From Hyposmocoma kahamanoa (taxonomy: Eukaryota; Arthropoda; Insecta; Lepidoptera; Cosmopterigidae), in assembly GCF_003589595.1 (NCBI RefSeq), contig NW_020653716.1:23824-87823 (forward strand): a stretch of 64,000 bases of DNA. The letters run 5' to 3'. A program made the position numbers and the translations under genes. The notes under the pieces were generated by a model. That model saw nothing but the letters and a program-made list of their open reading frames with translations. It did no database searches and was not told the DNA's origin. Positions within the stretch are counted from its first letter, which is position 1. Each line of letters opens with the position of its first letter. Positions 53,826 to 64,000 of the stretch are shown here, one piece after another.

Positions 53826-55330
53826 GAGGTTGTTTATGCTCGGAAATGTTTGCATTGCTTTCAAAAAACGAATACGAAAAGTTTGCCATTTATGGACCGT
53901 GCGACTTCTTCCAGGCAAAGGTCAGCAAAGTAAGTATGAAAACCCATCACTGTCCATTACTCTAAACTTTTAAATCTATCTAATACTAATAATGAAAGAC
54001 GTAAACAGGCAAAAGAAAAATTCATACAGCCAACTTTCGTGATTGCGAGAATTGAAAATACCCACCTGTACTGCTTACTTGTTAAAAAAAAGAAATGGCG
54101 GTTTAATAAACTAAACTATTCTCTTCTGCTTTTTCGTCTATTTTGTATTTTCGTCGAAAAAATAGTTCAAGAGAGAAGACCTACAACGGAAACATAGTAT
54201 TTGATTGTGCTCCGCCTAATTTAAAACAAGGGGTAATATTAGCCATGGAAAACTTGTTACTGGCTATGACCAAAGTAAGATACATGAAAACTTATAAAAC
54301 TTTCATGCACTAGAGAAGCTCGTGAATCACATCATCAGAAGCATAGATTTAGTATATAGGTACTCATAGATTGGCAATGCAAGTGAAAGAGCGTTAGTAT
54401 ACACGTATGTTACAGCGAGATGGGTAGACGAGACCATTTAATTAAACGCTATGAGCCTGTATGAACCTAGGGTCAGCTGACAACGAAACAAATTTCGTTT
54501 ATTTTTGAAAAAGAATTGGTTTTAAAATGAAAAATAGTGTTAAACGGACGATAATGCCGGTGTAACATGTGAATCGATATTAAAGTTAAATGTATTTTTG
54601 TTTTGGTCTCGTCTCCAATACTTCAGGGCCAATCTATTGGATATACTAAATCTATGATCAGAAGTTCAACAGATTACTACTATGTGCCTGGAAAAACAAC
54701 AACACATTATATTATAAAATTGTTTTAACATGTCAAATGATGTAATTATAATCTGAGTTGGGAGGCCCTGAGACCTAAAATACAAATAAATCTTTTGGTT
54801 TAGTTTAAGCTCCAGTTTTCCACAAATGAACTCTGTTTTGTAAGTTTTTTAGTAAATATCTTATTTTAGTACTTTTTGTGGAAGGAGAAATAAACAATAC
54901 TTATATTTTATTATTGTAAAAATCAGACTACAGCGAAATCAAAAGGAAGGACGCTTTTCACGCGTGTCAAGTAAATGTTATAAAACAAAACAAAGAACAT
55001 GATTATATGAGTACAAACCTACACGCCTGGTGTATAAAAAAGAGACAGTGTGATTGTAAGGCACTTGTGTTATATCGTCGTAACGTGCTGTCGAAATAGC
55101 GTGAGTCGCAAGATATGTGTTAGGTATATTATTTATGAGTCAACGGTGACAGTTGTTGCTAGCGAAAAAACATGTTTACAAAATGTTACTTTTTCTTGTA
55201 ACCGGTGAGGGCACTGTATAATCTGTTACATTGAATTGTGAATTTATGGGTTGGCCAATAAGTTTGTGCGTTTCCACAACTAGCCGTTACGACGTTAAAT
55301 AAAAAAATAACTTTTTTCTTTCATTTTTTT
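53826..55330. other. Unassigned stretch
   Basis: 54656-54740 matches 13380-13460. Nothing else is recognised. Confidence 0.4.
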
Positions 55331-55373
55331 ATAAAACCAAGTGATGGGACAAACAAATCGGGCGCCAGGCATT
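55331..55373 (-). mobile_element. Family A, copy 13, left piece
   Basis: AACCAAGTGATGGGACAAAC and GGGCGCC. It resumes at 55690. Confidence 0.75.
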
Positions 55374-55403
55374 TATTCGACACGAATTTAATCGCGCTCA
55401 ACC

Positions 55404-55668
55404 CGCGCGGCCGCCGCGCAGTCGAAGAGCGGAGTTCGCGTTGCCGTCTAACTGTCATGGCAAACTACGCTCTATTTCTTTAGCCTTTACGTTTTCATTT
55501 AAATGAACGTTGCGGGCACGCGGGCTAGACTGGCTTGAATTTGGTCTACGCGGCGGCCCGCGCGACGAGAGGAATTCAAATGTTGTTGCATAATAAATAT
55601 AATTCAGATTCGCCATTAATGTATATGAAGTCGTGGTAACTGGGCGGTCGCCGCGCGGCGGCCGCGCG
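55404..55668. mobile_element. GC-rich TIR element (family E), copy 2, nested in family A
   Basis: 55404-55419 (CGCGCGGCCGCCGCGC) and 55653-55668 are perfect 16-base inverted repeats. The interior matches 11041-11214. GGGCGC stands on both outer sides (about 55361 and 55686), a possible 6-bp target duplication. In that case the mobile unit is wider, about 55367-55685. Confidence 0.75.
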
Positions 55669-55689
55669 AAAACTTTCTTCTCGTGTAAC

Positions 55690-55940
55690 TGGGCGCTTAA
55701 GCGACACACCTGTCGATAGTAATTGCAGTACCACTTAGAGCTTTAAATCACAAAGATCTGAGTGGCACTGCCACTACGCCGGCCACCCTGAGACGTACGT
55801 TGACAAATCCCACGTTCTTGTAATTTCATCAGCACCCGTGCCCTTCAAAACCGAAACACAGTAATGCTCACATTACAGCTTGGCGGCAGAAATAACTAAG
55901 ATGGCAGAACTCTTTCACAAGAAGCTCTACTGCTACAAAA
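55690..55940 (-). mobile_element. Family A, copy 13, right piece
   Basis: TTAAGCGACACACCTGTCGA to AGAAGCTCTACTGCTAC. Colinear with the left piece once the GC-rich insert is removed. Confidence 0.8.
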
Positions 55941-56689
55941 AAATAAAAGTTATCAAAATAACTGCAAATTGCTATATTATTATTATATTACAATATTTAA
56001 ATGTATGTGATAAAGAAAAGTACAGAGTTACAAAGAAAACCACAATCCCATATTAACGTAGTACTACGATGCTGCAGTTTCAAAATATACTTTAAAATAA
56101 TGCGATTAAGAAAGTGTTCCACAAAGTCTGCGGTTCATAATAAAGTGTGTTCCACTCGCTGCATCAAATAAAAGGGACCACGTGTTCCGCATGCGAATGG
56201 CGTTAAAACTTGCACGTCGACGCGACAACGGATGCAACCAACAAGCTCCTTTGTTATTTGTCTGTTTCCTTTTCTGTTTTGACCACCATTATACCGTGAC
56301 ATCCGACAAATGATTTGACAAAAATTGTCATTTGTTAACTATTAATAATTAAGTGACAGTGTTTCCTCTAGTACTGAAACTCGGTGTTCAAATTCTCATT
56401 TATCATCATCATAATTGCCTTTTCTAAATCCGCAACACTTTCAACTTTTCACGGATGGTGTGAAGCCTAAAACCCTGTAAATTTCACGAATGTAAGTAAC
56501 TAATAATATCCATCATAAAGACCGATGTTTATAGGGAAAACTGAATGTTATTTGAACGCAATAGAAGCCATACCATCCAGACATAAAACAAAATTACCAT
56601 AAGACGCTATAGTGAAGGTATAAAAAAGGCAGATATTGCTTTTGCTTCATTTTGTCAATGTATCTGTGTAATTTGAATAGAATTTGACT
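55941..56689. other. Unassigned stretch
   Basis: Nothing recognised. Confidence 0.35.
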
Positions 56690-56905
56690 GTCTTAAGTGG
56701 CTTGCTCACTGGTATTCATGGTATCGCCATCTCTAAGGTCCTGGGTTCGATTCCCGGCAAGGTCAATGAAGAAAAGTAACTCTTTAGAGTGTCTCGAGTC
56801 TGGGTGTTTATGACACCGTCGGTGTTTCCGATTAGAAATCGGAACACAAGTGCTTTAGCTACTTACTTTGGGATCGAAGCAAAGTATGTGAACTTGTGTA
56901 ATATT
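56690..56905 (+). mobile_element. tRNA-derived SINE (family S4)
   Basis: Perfect B box GGTTCGATTCC at 56744-56754, preceded by a degenerate A box. The body contains AGTGTCTCGAGTCTGGGTGT, CGGTGTTTCCGATTAG and ends near AACTTGTGTAATATTTA. Family A copy 14 starts immediately after it. Confidence 0.75.
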
Positions 56906-57185
56906 TAGTAGCAGTAGAGCTACTTGTGAACGAGTTCGTCCAGAGAAGTAGTGCCACCTTACCTATGTCTGCCGCTAAACAGTAATGTCAGCAATACTGT
57001 GCCGGTTTTGAAGGTTAAGGGTATTGGTGAAACCACATTCACAACGGACTTGTCAACTTACGTCTCAAAGTAATAAGCGAAGTGGCAGTACCCCTCACTT
57101 TGCGATTTAAAGCTCTGATTGGTACTGCTACTGTTATGGATAGGCGTGTAGTTTACCACCAGGTAAATACCACATAAAAAAATAA
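56906..57185 (+). mobile_element. Family A, copy 14
   Basis: AGTAGCAGTAGAGCTACTTG to TAGTTTACCACCAGG, then A-rich sequence. The GTCGTGCGCC end is missing. Confidence 0.85.
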
Positions 57186-58123
57186 ATAAAAATAAAGTGA
57201 TTTATTTATTATCTACGGCCTCCTTGTATTTCTTAAGCCAGTTTCTAGTATCACGTAGCTAACAAAATGTCAGAGATCATCCGTTGCTGGTTACAATATT
57301 AAACTGTATTGTTGGAAAGTAGCTAATAGAGCAGCTTATTGCGTACAATGCTTTGCATTGTTTTATTAAAAGTTACAACTTTAATTACACGGGCTGTCAT
57401 CGTTACGAACAAAGAGCTTGTTCTATAAAGAAGTTCACATTTCTAGGAACAGCAGTGTTGGTTGCACAAATACAATACAAAATTATTTACTGTTCTTTTT
57501 CACCTTAACAATACATATTTGTTGTACGTTGTCAATTCTTTATATCCATTATCCTTTTGGTACTTTATGTTCATAAAAGACAATGGGAAAACGTTTTGAG
57601 GATTGGTGCTTACATAAAAGTGGCGACGCACAAATTCTTTTTATTATCCCAAAAGTATAATGACAGCACTTCTCATAAACGTAACAATTTTGCGACATAA
57701 GCTATTCAGTATACCCATCAATATCAAACAGCTTATATCTCAGAATGGTTACATTTTGGAGATGAGCTGTCGCAATTTTCTAAAAACGCAGTATATATAA
57801 TTCACCAGGAAAATGATTTGAAAAAACTGAAGCGCAAGTAATGCACAGCCGACGATCCGACCTAATGTTAGCACGTGATTATTTTAATCAACGGTATATT
57901 TAATCACGCAGTTTAGCACTACAAATGTGCTAAGTGCTGCAGTGAAACCACAGACACATTACACAACTCTACTACTCTCAACTATCTTTCTACTAGTCTC
58001 AACTAACTCTCAACCCTTCACTATATATATATTTAGATAGTGAAGCAGAAATGCAGAAATTAGCAGACCTGAGCTTAGGAAAGATTCTGAATGGTAGAGT
58101 GAAAGTAGCGACGTTTAGCATCC
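57186..58123. other. Unassigned stretch
   Basis: CTACTCTCAACT and CTAACTCTCAAC-like short repeats at 57966-58015. No coding signal. Confidence 0.4.
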
Positions 58124-58590
58124 CTACCCATTCTGTTGCAAGAGATTGCGTAACTTTTTATAAGCGTCAAGATTTGCTGAAAAGGGTTCGCGTTCTAGAC
58201 GACATTTGGCTTTATCACGCTTTGTTATAACTCTTCTAATCTCAGGCGAAAGCCATGGATCCGACGCGCGTTTGACACGCACCGGCCGTACCGGAGCATA
58301 AGAATCATTAATCTTCACCACCTCAGTATTTCGATCTTCACCACCTCAGTATTTCGTCAGCAAATTCGTGGTCCTGCGCTCCTGCACTTCAACCCCTTGG
58401 TTGCACGAAAGGACTTGCACATCTGGTACACCCTGAGCAACAATTGGAGAACCTTACGTTGATTCCTTCGGCAAATCCTTTCTCTACAATGGCAAGTATT
58501 ATAGTGTATGCCACAAGTAAAAACAAATACAAGCAACATATTTCTTTCCGTATACAGACGTCCAAAGACATGTTGATACAGAGGTTTCAT
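58124..58590 (-). pseudogene. LINE fragment: endonuclease-RT linker
   Basis: The frame at 58321-58124 reads PVRVKRASDPWLSPEIRRVI and TKRDKAKCRLE. P-W-x-S/T-x-E-I-x4-x-x-R-D is the linker block between endonuclease and RT of Jockey/R1-like LINEs. Upstream, to about 58470, EVLQLLLRVYQMCKSF-like codons in shifted frames may belong to the same protein. A 22-base tandem duplication (58313-58357) disrupts it. Confidence 0.6.
58313..58357. repeat. 22-base tandem duplication
   Basis: ATCTTCACCACCTCAGTATTTCG occurs twice in succession inside the LINE fragment. Confidence 0.9.
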
Positions 58591-58649
58591 AAATGTTCTA
58601 ATAAATCATAGTTTAGTTCAGAGGTAGTACCTATCAATGAAGAAGTTTT

Positions 58650-58955
58650 TAGTAGCAGCAGAGATCCTTGTGAAAGAGTTCGTCCAGGGAAGTACTGCCA
58701 ACTTCCCTATTTCTGCCACCAAGCAGTGATATAAGCATTAATGTGTTCCGGTTTTGAAGGGTAAGAGGGCTGGTGAAATTTCAGGCACATGAGACTTGTC
58801 AACTCATGTCCCAGGGTGATGAGCGCAGTGGCAGTACCCCTCAAATCTTTGCGATTTAAAACTCTGAGTGGCACTGCAACTGGTATGGCCAGGCGTGTAG
58901 CTTAACATCAGACACACGACTTGTCCGTCCCGTCACTTGACATTATAAAAAAAAA
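58650..58955 (+). mobile_element. Family A, copy 15 (complete)
   Basis: AGTAGCAGCAGAGATCCTTG to CGACTTGTCCGTCCCGTCAC plus an A-rich end. Confidence 0.85.
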
Positions 58956-59238
58956 CGTATTTTCGAAATACAAGGATTTCTTTCTGAAGTATGGTCGACG
59001 ACTCTAATATATAGTACTGATGGACAACAAACAACTACAGGAGATTAATTTAATTCGTTTATAAATTGTATGGTACCATGAGTACGATCTACAAATGAAA
59101 CTATTACGCTTCGTTTTGTTGCAATCGGTTTAAGAAAATTCCCTCAAGTGTTATTAGAGATCCTTCGACTGGTTTTTTTACGCCTAGGAACTGAAATCGC
59201 GACGCAAGACAATGAAACAAGAAAATTATATTCTATTA

Positions 59239-59330
59239 ATAGGAAATGAAACTATTTTTCCGGATTTAAATCCGGAAAAATAGTTTCATTTCCTATGTGT
59301 AACAATCGCGAAAACCTAAGAACTCGATAT
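59239..59330 (+). mobile_element. Penelope-like end reduced to a perfect 56-bp palindrome, copy 7
   Basis: 59240-59295 equals its own reverse complement with no spacer (centre between 59267 and 59268). It starts TAGGAAATGAAACT and turns at GGATTTAAATCC. The family's terminal GTGTAACAATCGCGAAAACC (59298-59317) and CTAAGAACTCG follow on one side only. Confidence 0.9.
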
Positions 59331-59351
59331 ATATTCTATTAATTTATTTTT

Positions 59352-59457
59352 TATGATGCCAGGTGATGGGACAAATAAGTCGTGCGCCTAGTAGTAAGTG
59401 ACATGCCTCGCCATAGCAGTTGTACCACTCAGAGCTTTAAACCGCAAAGATCTTTAA
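59352..59457 (-). mobile_element. Family A, copy 16, left piece
   Basis: ATGCCAGGTGATGGGACAAA to CCGCAAAGATCT. It continues at 59662 after a SINE insertion. Confidence 0.8.
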
Positions 59458-59661
59458 CAGCCTCTGTGGCCGAACGGTTACCATGCCGGACTGCCACGCA
59501 GAGGTCCCAGGTTTGATTCCCGGGCCTGGAGAAATATTTGTATGGCCTACATTTATTTCTCTCGTGAGTTTAGGTGTAATTTGTGGTTGTCTATGTGTGT
59601 CCATGGCACCCGCGACACAGGGTTTCCCTAGTGCGGGGCTATGTTGAGTTTATTATTATCT
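59458..59661 (+). mobile_element. SINE S1, copy h, nested in family A
   Basis: CCTCTGTGGCCGAACGG to CTATGTTGAGTTTATTATTA, B box with one change (GGTTTGATTCC). ATCT stands on both sides and may be a short target duplication. Confidence 0.9.
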
Positions 59662-59855
59662 GAAGGACACTTTCACTGCGCCCGACACCTGAGACGTAAG
59701 TTGACAAGTCCCATGTGCATGTAATTTCACCAGCACCCTTACCCTCCAAAAATGGAATGCAGTAGTGCGCACATTACCTAGGAGGCAGAAATAGGTAAGG
59801 AGGCAGTATTTACCTGGACGAACTCTTTCACAAGGAGCTATACTGCTACTAAAAA
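59662..59855 (-). mobile_element. Family A, copy 16, right piece
   Basis: TCTGAAGGACACTTTCACTG to GGAGCTATACTGCTACT. Confidence 0.85.
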
Positions 59856-59984
59856 AATTCTAGGTTCACGTAAACGCCCAGTGCACATTATAATTAAAAC
59901 ATAGTATTCAAATTTAGCGCTATATATTCTATATGACATCTTTTTAGGGTATCTTGAGTACCATAGACTACACACAAGGTGACT

Positions 59985-60953
59985 ATAGGGCTTAAACTTT
60001 GGAAACCAAAGGACATGTTATATTTTCATATATATAAATCAAACGTTATATATACATATATGATGCATTTAGACGTTGAAAACATCAACATTTTATTGTC
60101 TTTGTTTGATTACTGCGTGCCGTCGTAGGCCAAAAGAGATAGCACTACATTGATTTATGTCAAACACGGGAATCGAAAATATGAATACGTAACGTCATCT
60201 TAGATGCCAACTATCCTCATTTTACCATTTATGGAGTACCCTTTGATAATCGTTTGCGGTTGCCAAAGGAAAGTGCACCAAATGTCAATACCAATGTTTG
60301 GCCAAATGTTTTATTGAATTATTCGCATGAATTGTAATGAATTGGACAAAAATATTGACAGTGAGAACAATTAAGTATTGATTAAAATGTGTCACTGCAG
60401 CATTAAGCGGTGCCGAAGTAGAAAAAACGGAAATCAACCGAATGTTATATTATACGGCATATGTTATTTTTCTGCCTATAAATCATACAATAGCCCAAAT
60501 ATCTCATGTAATTAGACTCATTTAAGTAGTTTATTCATAAGTCTTACCGAATTTTGCATTGGTTACTTTAGATTGCCCATTTGTTAATATATTTTGATGA
60601 TTGTTGATAACGATTATTTCGAGATAGTGTTGTTCTTGTAAGCAGACATATTATCGATATTCTGTTATTAAAACAATTCACTACGTAATTTTTATTATTA
60701 CATTATTATTATTTTTAAAGTTTACATACAAATGAAAAAAGAAAGAAAGAATGGTTGGAAATTATAGGTCTGCCGGTAATAACCATTGTATCAAATACCA
60801 TCTTCATTTGTTCGCTACATTTTGAAGTCAAATTTTAATAGAAATTTGAATGTAACTAGATTACATGATAATGTAATTCCATCGTTATATTTATTGGTAA
60901 AAATGTTTATATTTAAATTTTGATTAAAATGGCTCATTACTTGCCTAGTAATA
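59985..60953 (-). repeat. Unrecognised 0.95-kb noncoding repeat, copy V
   Basis: Inverted counterpart of 41237-42180. Shares AACGTCATCTTAGATGCCAA, CTGTCAATATT (inverse), GAGATAGTGTTGTTCTTG, GAATGGTTGGAAATTATAGG. Indels of up to about 20 bases. Confidence 0.85.
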
Positions 60954-61924
60954 ATCATACTTTGATTACAGTAAACTATACAAATTTGCAAACATAAAAA
61001 AACAGTTTCAACATTCAAGCCATACATTTGCATGTCGATATTGTCTTATCTAAGATTATGGTGCAACACTAAATCCGCCATTTGTGGTGGACATTTTTGG
61101 TTTAGGTAGGGATGTTTATTCTATAGATAGGGCAGCTCCTTTCCTTTATTTTTTTCCATCATTATGTGTAACATTGTTTTAAAAAATCTCGGTTGCTTGT
61201 TTTATACAAATTGAGGGCATACTGCCTGCTGTTTAATACATTTTAATGTACTTTGAGTATTTAGCGCTTTTTCCGTTATAGTTTGCTGTGGTTGAGTAGG
61301 TTAATAAATTATGATAATCGGCATTTTAGATGGTAATACTACAAGTGACCAAAATCCTGCACTTGATTTATTGGGACTTAATAACGATCTTAATCAATAA
61401 CTTAAGTGCCGAGTGACGTTTATTAATGAGGGGAAATTTTGGCAACTCTCAAATGATGCGTAATGAATTAATAATAGCTGATGTGCACTCAATTGACATC
61501 TATCAATAAGGATACTTACTAAGTCTTTACTTTTAATAAAGATTCTAAGTATCGTCTGATTTATTGTATTGATGATAGTACATGTAGTACTCGTATACAT
61601 ACATCCACCCCCTAAGACGGCTAGCTAGCCTCAACACACACGCACACGCACGCACGCACGCACCCACGTTCTCTTAAATTAAGATCAACCTTATTCCATA
61701 GTATTTTTTTTATCTTTTTCAGTAACCATGTAATTCATTTCAAATTTTCAAATTAAAAAGTATTGTTCAGGGTCGGAGATTTGGTGTCCCAAGAGTCAGG
61801 GTCTACCTAGTTTGGACACCAGTCTCCCGTGAAGTTTTCACTAAAATGTACTTTTAAAATTGTATTTGAATGAAAATTTTATTATTATTATTAGACGTAT
61901 TTCGATCACACGGAAAATCGGTTA
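60954..61924. other. Unassigned stretch with CA/GCAC microsatellite
   Basis: ACACACGCACACGCACGCAC-type repeat at 61633-61668. Nothing else is recognised. Confidence 0.45.
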
Positions 61925-62075
61925 TTCGCCATTTAGTACCGCCGCTCGTTGAACCACTAGTAGCGCCATTAAACGTGGCCACTAGTGGCTGACTCAAGCC
62001 ATTAGACGCTGTCACAGTCAGCCAGTCGCAGCCTCTAGTGGCTCGATGCGGCCACTAGAGTCGCTAGTAATCATC
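61925..62075. repeat. CACTAGTGG-rich element
   Basis: CCACTAGT or its inverse occurs at about 61961, 61979, 62034 and 62053. CTAGTGGCT and GCCACTAG face each other across 7 bases at 62035-62060. Possibly a small MITE. Confidence 0.4.
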
Positions 62076-62797
62076 CATTATCCCGAATTCTATGTTGGTA
62101 TTGCTAGCTGGACATGAAAACAGGACATAACAAAATTGCTTTATTTGAAATTTACGTTGATTGACAGGTCTCAATTTTTATATTTAAAACAAAAATACAG
62201 GTCAAAAAGACGCTTGAAGTAGCTACATCTCGCTAAAATGAAATTTTTCCTCGCTACACACTCATAAAAATTTCTTAGATCTAGCGACAAAGTCGCAAGA
62301 ACGGCAAAAATTTGTTTATTTTATTTTACGCGCCGAACAGATGGGAGTCACTTATTATACTATGGTAATAGCGCAATACAAGCTACATACATATACTACT
62401 GAAGGTTAAAATGAGACGAAGCTTCCTCCAATGAATGATTTTACCATTATTTATCTCTGCTGTAAGTTACTCGTAAAATATCGAAAATTTAAATATATAA
62501 AAAGTTAAATATAGAACATTCATTCAGGCAATAGTTCGAGATCATTGAAATAATAAACAGTTTCAAAATATACGCCTCATCAAAATTGCCATTCCAAAGA
62601 ATGCACGGAGATAATTGCTTAAAAAGAAACCTTACGTAGACAGCTAGCAGTCAGTCTGTATAGAAGGCATCTCAATCAGATAGTCGTTTTATTAACACTC
62701 TGTATGAGTGAACAAAATGTTCGCATTTACACAAGCAAAGAAGACAAGTATTTTTTAATAATAATGCGTGCTAGTCCACAACCACACCCACTGCTTG
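62076..62797. other. Unassigned stretch
   Basis: Nothing recognised. Confidence 0.35.
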
Positions 62798-62986
62798 GTA
62801 TCAAACTAGGGATTTCCCAGTATACCAGAGGAACGGGACTCATTCTGGGGCACTTCTCAGAACACCTAGACCAGAACCAATTTAGAAACGTACATTGTCT
62901 AAATTGGTCCTACCAGGAATTGAGCCCGAGACCTCCGCATCCAGTGCCCACAATAAAACTGTTACGCCACCGAGTTCGTCAAATAC
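62798..62986 (-). mobile_element. tRNA-derived SINE (family S5), degenerate
   Basis: On the minus strand: ACTCGGTGGCGTAACAG, GGTCTCGGGCTCAATTCCTG (B-box-like), then TTCTGAGAAGTGCCCCAGAA and GGGAAATCCCTAGTTTGAT. Confidence 0.5.
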
Positions 62987-63054
62987 ATATTACAAAATTT
63001 ATTTATTTTATTTACATACACAAGGTAGCAACTATAATTACAGGGCTAACCTAA

Positions 63055-63330
63055 GAGCGACGGCGACGCCACATGATGCGTTGCATCGGCGCGGCGTTGC
63101 AACACTTGCGCGGTCATGCTGCGTTGTACTACATATAAATAAGAACTGCATGCTACATCGTGCGTTGAAACAACGCGCGGCCACCGAACGCGAGCGCACC
63201 GGACAAGGGGCCAGGAGACGAAGCGGGGAGGGGTGCTGCGATGCGTAAGTAAGCGACGTAACGTTGCGACACCTCATTGCACTCGGTGCGTTGAAATCAC
63301 AGCGTTGCGACGATGCAAAGCACCGGCAAT
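63055..63330. repeat. GC-rich block with repeated CGTTGC words
   Basis: Words of the form TGCGTTG or CGTTGCGAC recur at 63078, 63094, 63120, 63161, 63262 and 63303 in an otherwise AT-rich region. ATGCGTTGCATCG (63074) is itself nearly palindromic. It may be a MITE with terminal subrepeats, but no clean inverted ends were found. Confidence 0.35.
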
Positions 63331-63859
63331 GATAGTTTGGCTTCGCTCGAATGCAATAGTGTAGGCAAAATTTATCAATTGCTTAATATTATTGTCATAA
63401 TTATGGTATGGAGTTGAATTAAATTATAGTATAGTATGTTCTATTACTAACTGTAATTATTATACATCAATTATTACTTCATAATAATCATAACACATAA
63501 AATATTACAAATAAAGCTACTATGGAAACTCACAAAGAGAACTAGAAGACTTCTTCTTAGACTTCTTTATGTAATACTTTTGATTCTGGTTCTTTTCAAC
63601 ACGAGTATGGTTTCGGATGAGAGCACTGAGTGAGCACTTCTTTGACTCTTAGTGAGGCTTACAACTTCTGTGGTTTTTCTTTTTTTCATGTTTTATATAA
63701 TAAGTTGTAACACATTTTTTTGGAAGATCTCGTAAATACAAAACTATAACAAAATTTATCTCCTCTCCTTGGTATTTTTCACCATTCTTATACGAAATGT
63801 CACTTTGACGTTATAGTTTAAAAATATTTAGTAAATTAGTTGAAACTCTTAAGTGTTGG
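63331..63859. other. Unassigned stretch
   Basis: Short imperfect repeats of AAGACTTCTT type near 63546-63570. Confidence 0.35.
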
Positions 63860-63917
63860 CATTGACTTACAAATAAATGGACGACGGGCATTGACTTACA
63901 AATAAATGGACGACGGG
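63860..63917. repeat. Exact 29-base tandem duplication
   Basis: CATTGACTTACAAATAAATG plus GACGACGGG occurs twice without spacer (63860-63888, 63889-63917). Confidence 0.95.
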
Positions 63918-64000
63918 TCTAATACAAAAACCACGAAAAAAATGTCCCAAGTCAACCTATTCGAAATTTAAATTGTTATGTCATCGCAGTATCGCGCTGT
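63889..64000 (-). repeat. Dispersed repeat (family H), copy 2, cut by the window edge
   Basis: Reverse complement of 48622-48733. It reaches the last base, so it must continue beyond the window. Confidence 0.85.

Noticed and set aside
41237..60953. One giant palindrome centred near 50 kb
   Set aside because: The inverted pairs 41.2/60.9, 44.5/52.2 and 48.6/64.0 have different centres (about 51.1, 48.3 and 56.3 kb), so they are separate inverted repeats.

Overview
This is about 64 kb of AT-rich eukaryotic, almost certainly insect and most probably lepidopteran, repeat-rich DNA. Nothing in it looks bacterial: there are no operons, no Shine-Dalgarno-led reading frames and no rRNA. The lepidopteran assignment rests on recognisable repeat types: tRNA-headed SINEs, a 300-bp element seen in 16 copies, an AACCGACTTC-ended foldback element, LINE 3' ends with CACTGCTGGAC, and LINE ORF1 remnants with a PHD-like finger and FP-type C-terminus. 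I find no intact single-copy host gene. The only gene-like non-transposon signals are two short THAP-domain first-exon-like pieces (401-490 and 40003-40085), and these too may be transposon-derived.

Layout. 0-11 kb: a Penelope-like terminal repeat (833-1056), one large LINE with a near-intact endonuclease/reverse-transcriptase frame on the minus strand (1216-4532), a palindromic SINE insertion with its own target-site duplication (6716-7064), and a second, heavily broken minus-strand LINE (8250-10660) carrying an LTR-like insertion and a 300-bp tandem duplication. 11-23 kb: a deleted TA-type DNA transposon with perfect 25-bp ends (11228-12256), mariner-like remnants, a layered locus where an AACCGACTTC element sits in a mariner relic and is itself split by a LINE tail (19225-20225), and LINE ORF1 and ORF2 wrecks (20701-23465). 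23-40 kb: long featureless DNA, SINE copies, a pair of inverted Penelope ends, a Harbinger-derived remnant (34222-34735) and an R1-type LINE end folded back on itself (37290-37975). 40-64 kb: a Harbinger-type MITE with TTA target site, a hAT-type element with a perfect 8-bp duplication (44855-45507), a Penelope-like C-terminus (51600-51832), a GC-rich TIR element nested in the common 300-bp element, and a SINE nested in another copy of it. Two copies of an unrecognised ~0.95-kb noncoding sequence lie in inverted orientation 18 kb apart (41237-42180 and 59985-60953).

The genes do not work together as a system. The window is a record of successive insertions, and its relative chronology can be read from the nesting. 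The most unusual theme is the number of foldback structures: at least eight independent inverted or palindromic arrangements, including a perfect 56-bp palindrome made from the ends of a Penelope-like terminal repeat and a head-to-head SINE pair flanked by a 14-bp direct repeat. The Penelope-like ends also carry a conserved stem followed by CGAAAC that resembles a degenerate hammerhead ribozyme core. All coordinates of repeat edges are by eye and should be read as plus or minus 5-20 bases unless a duplication or palindrome fixes them.
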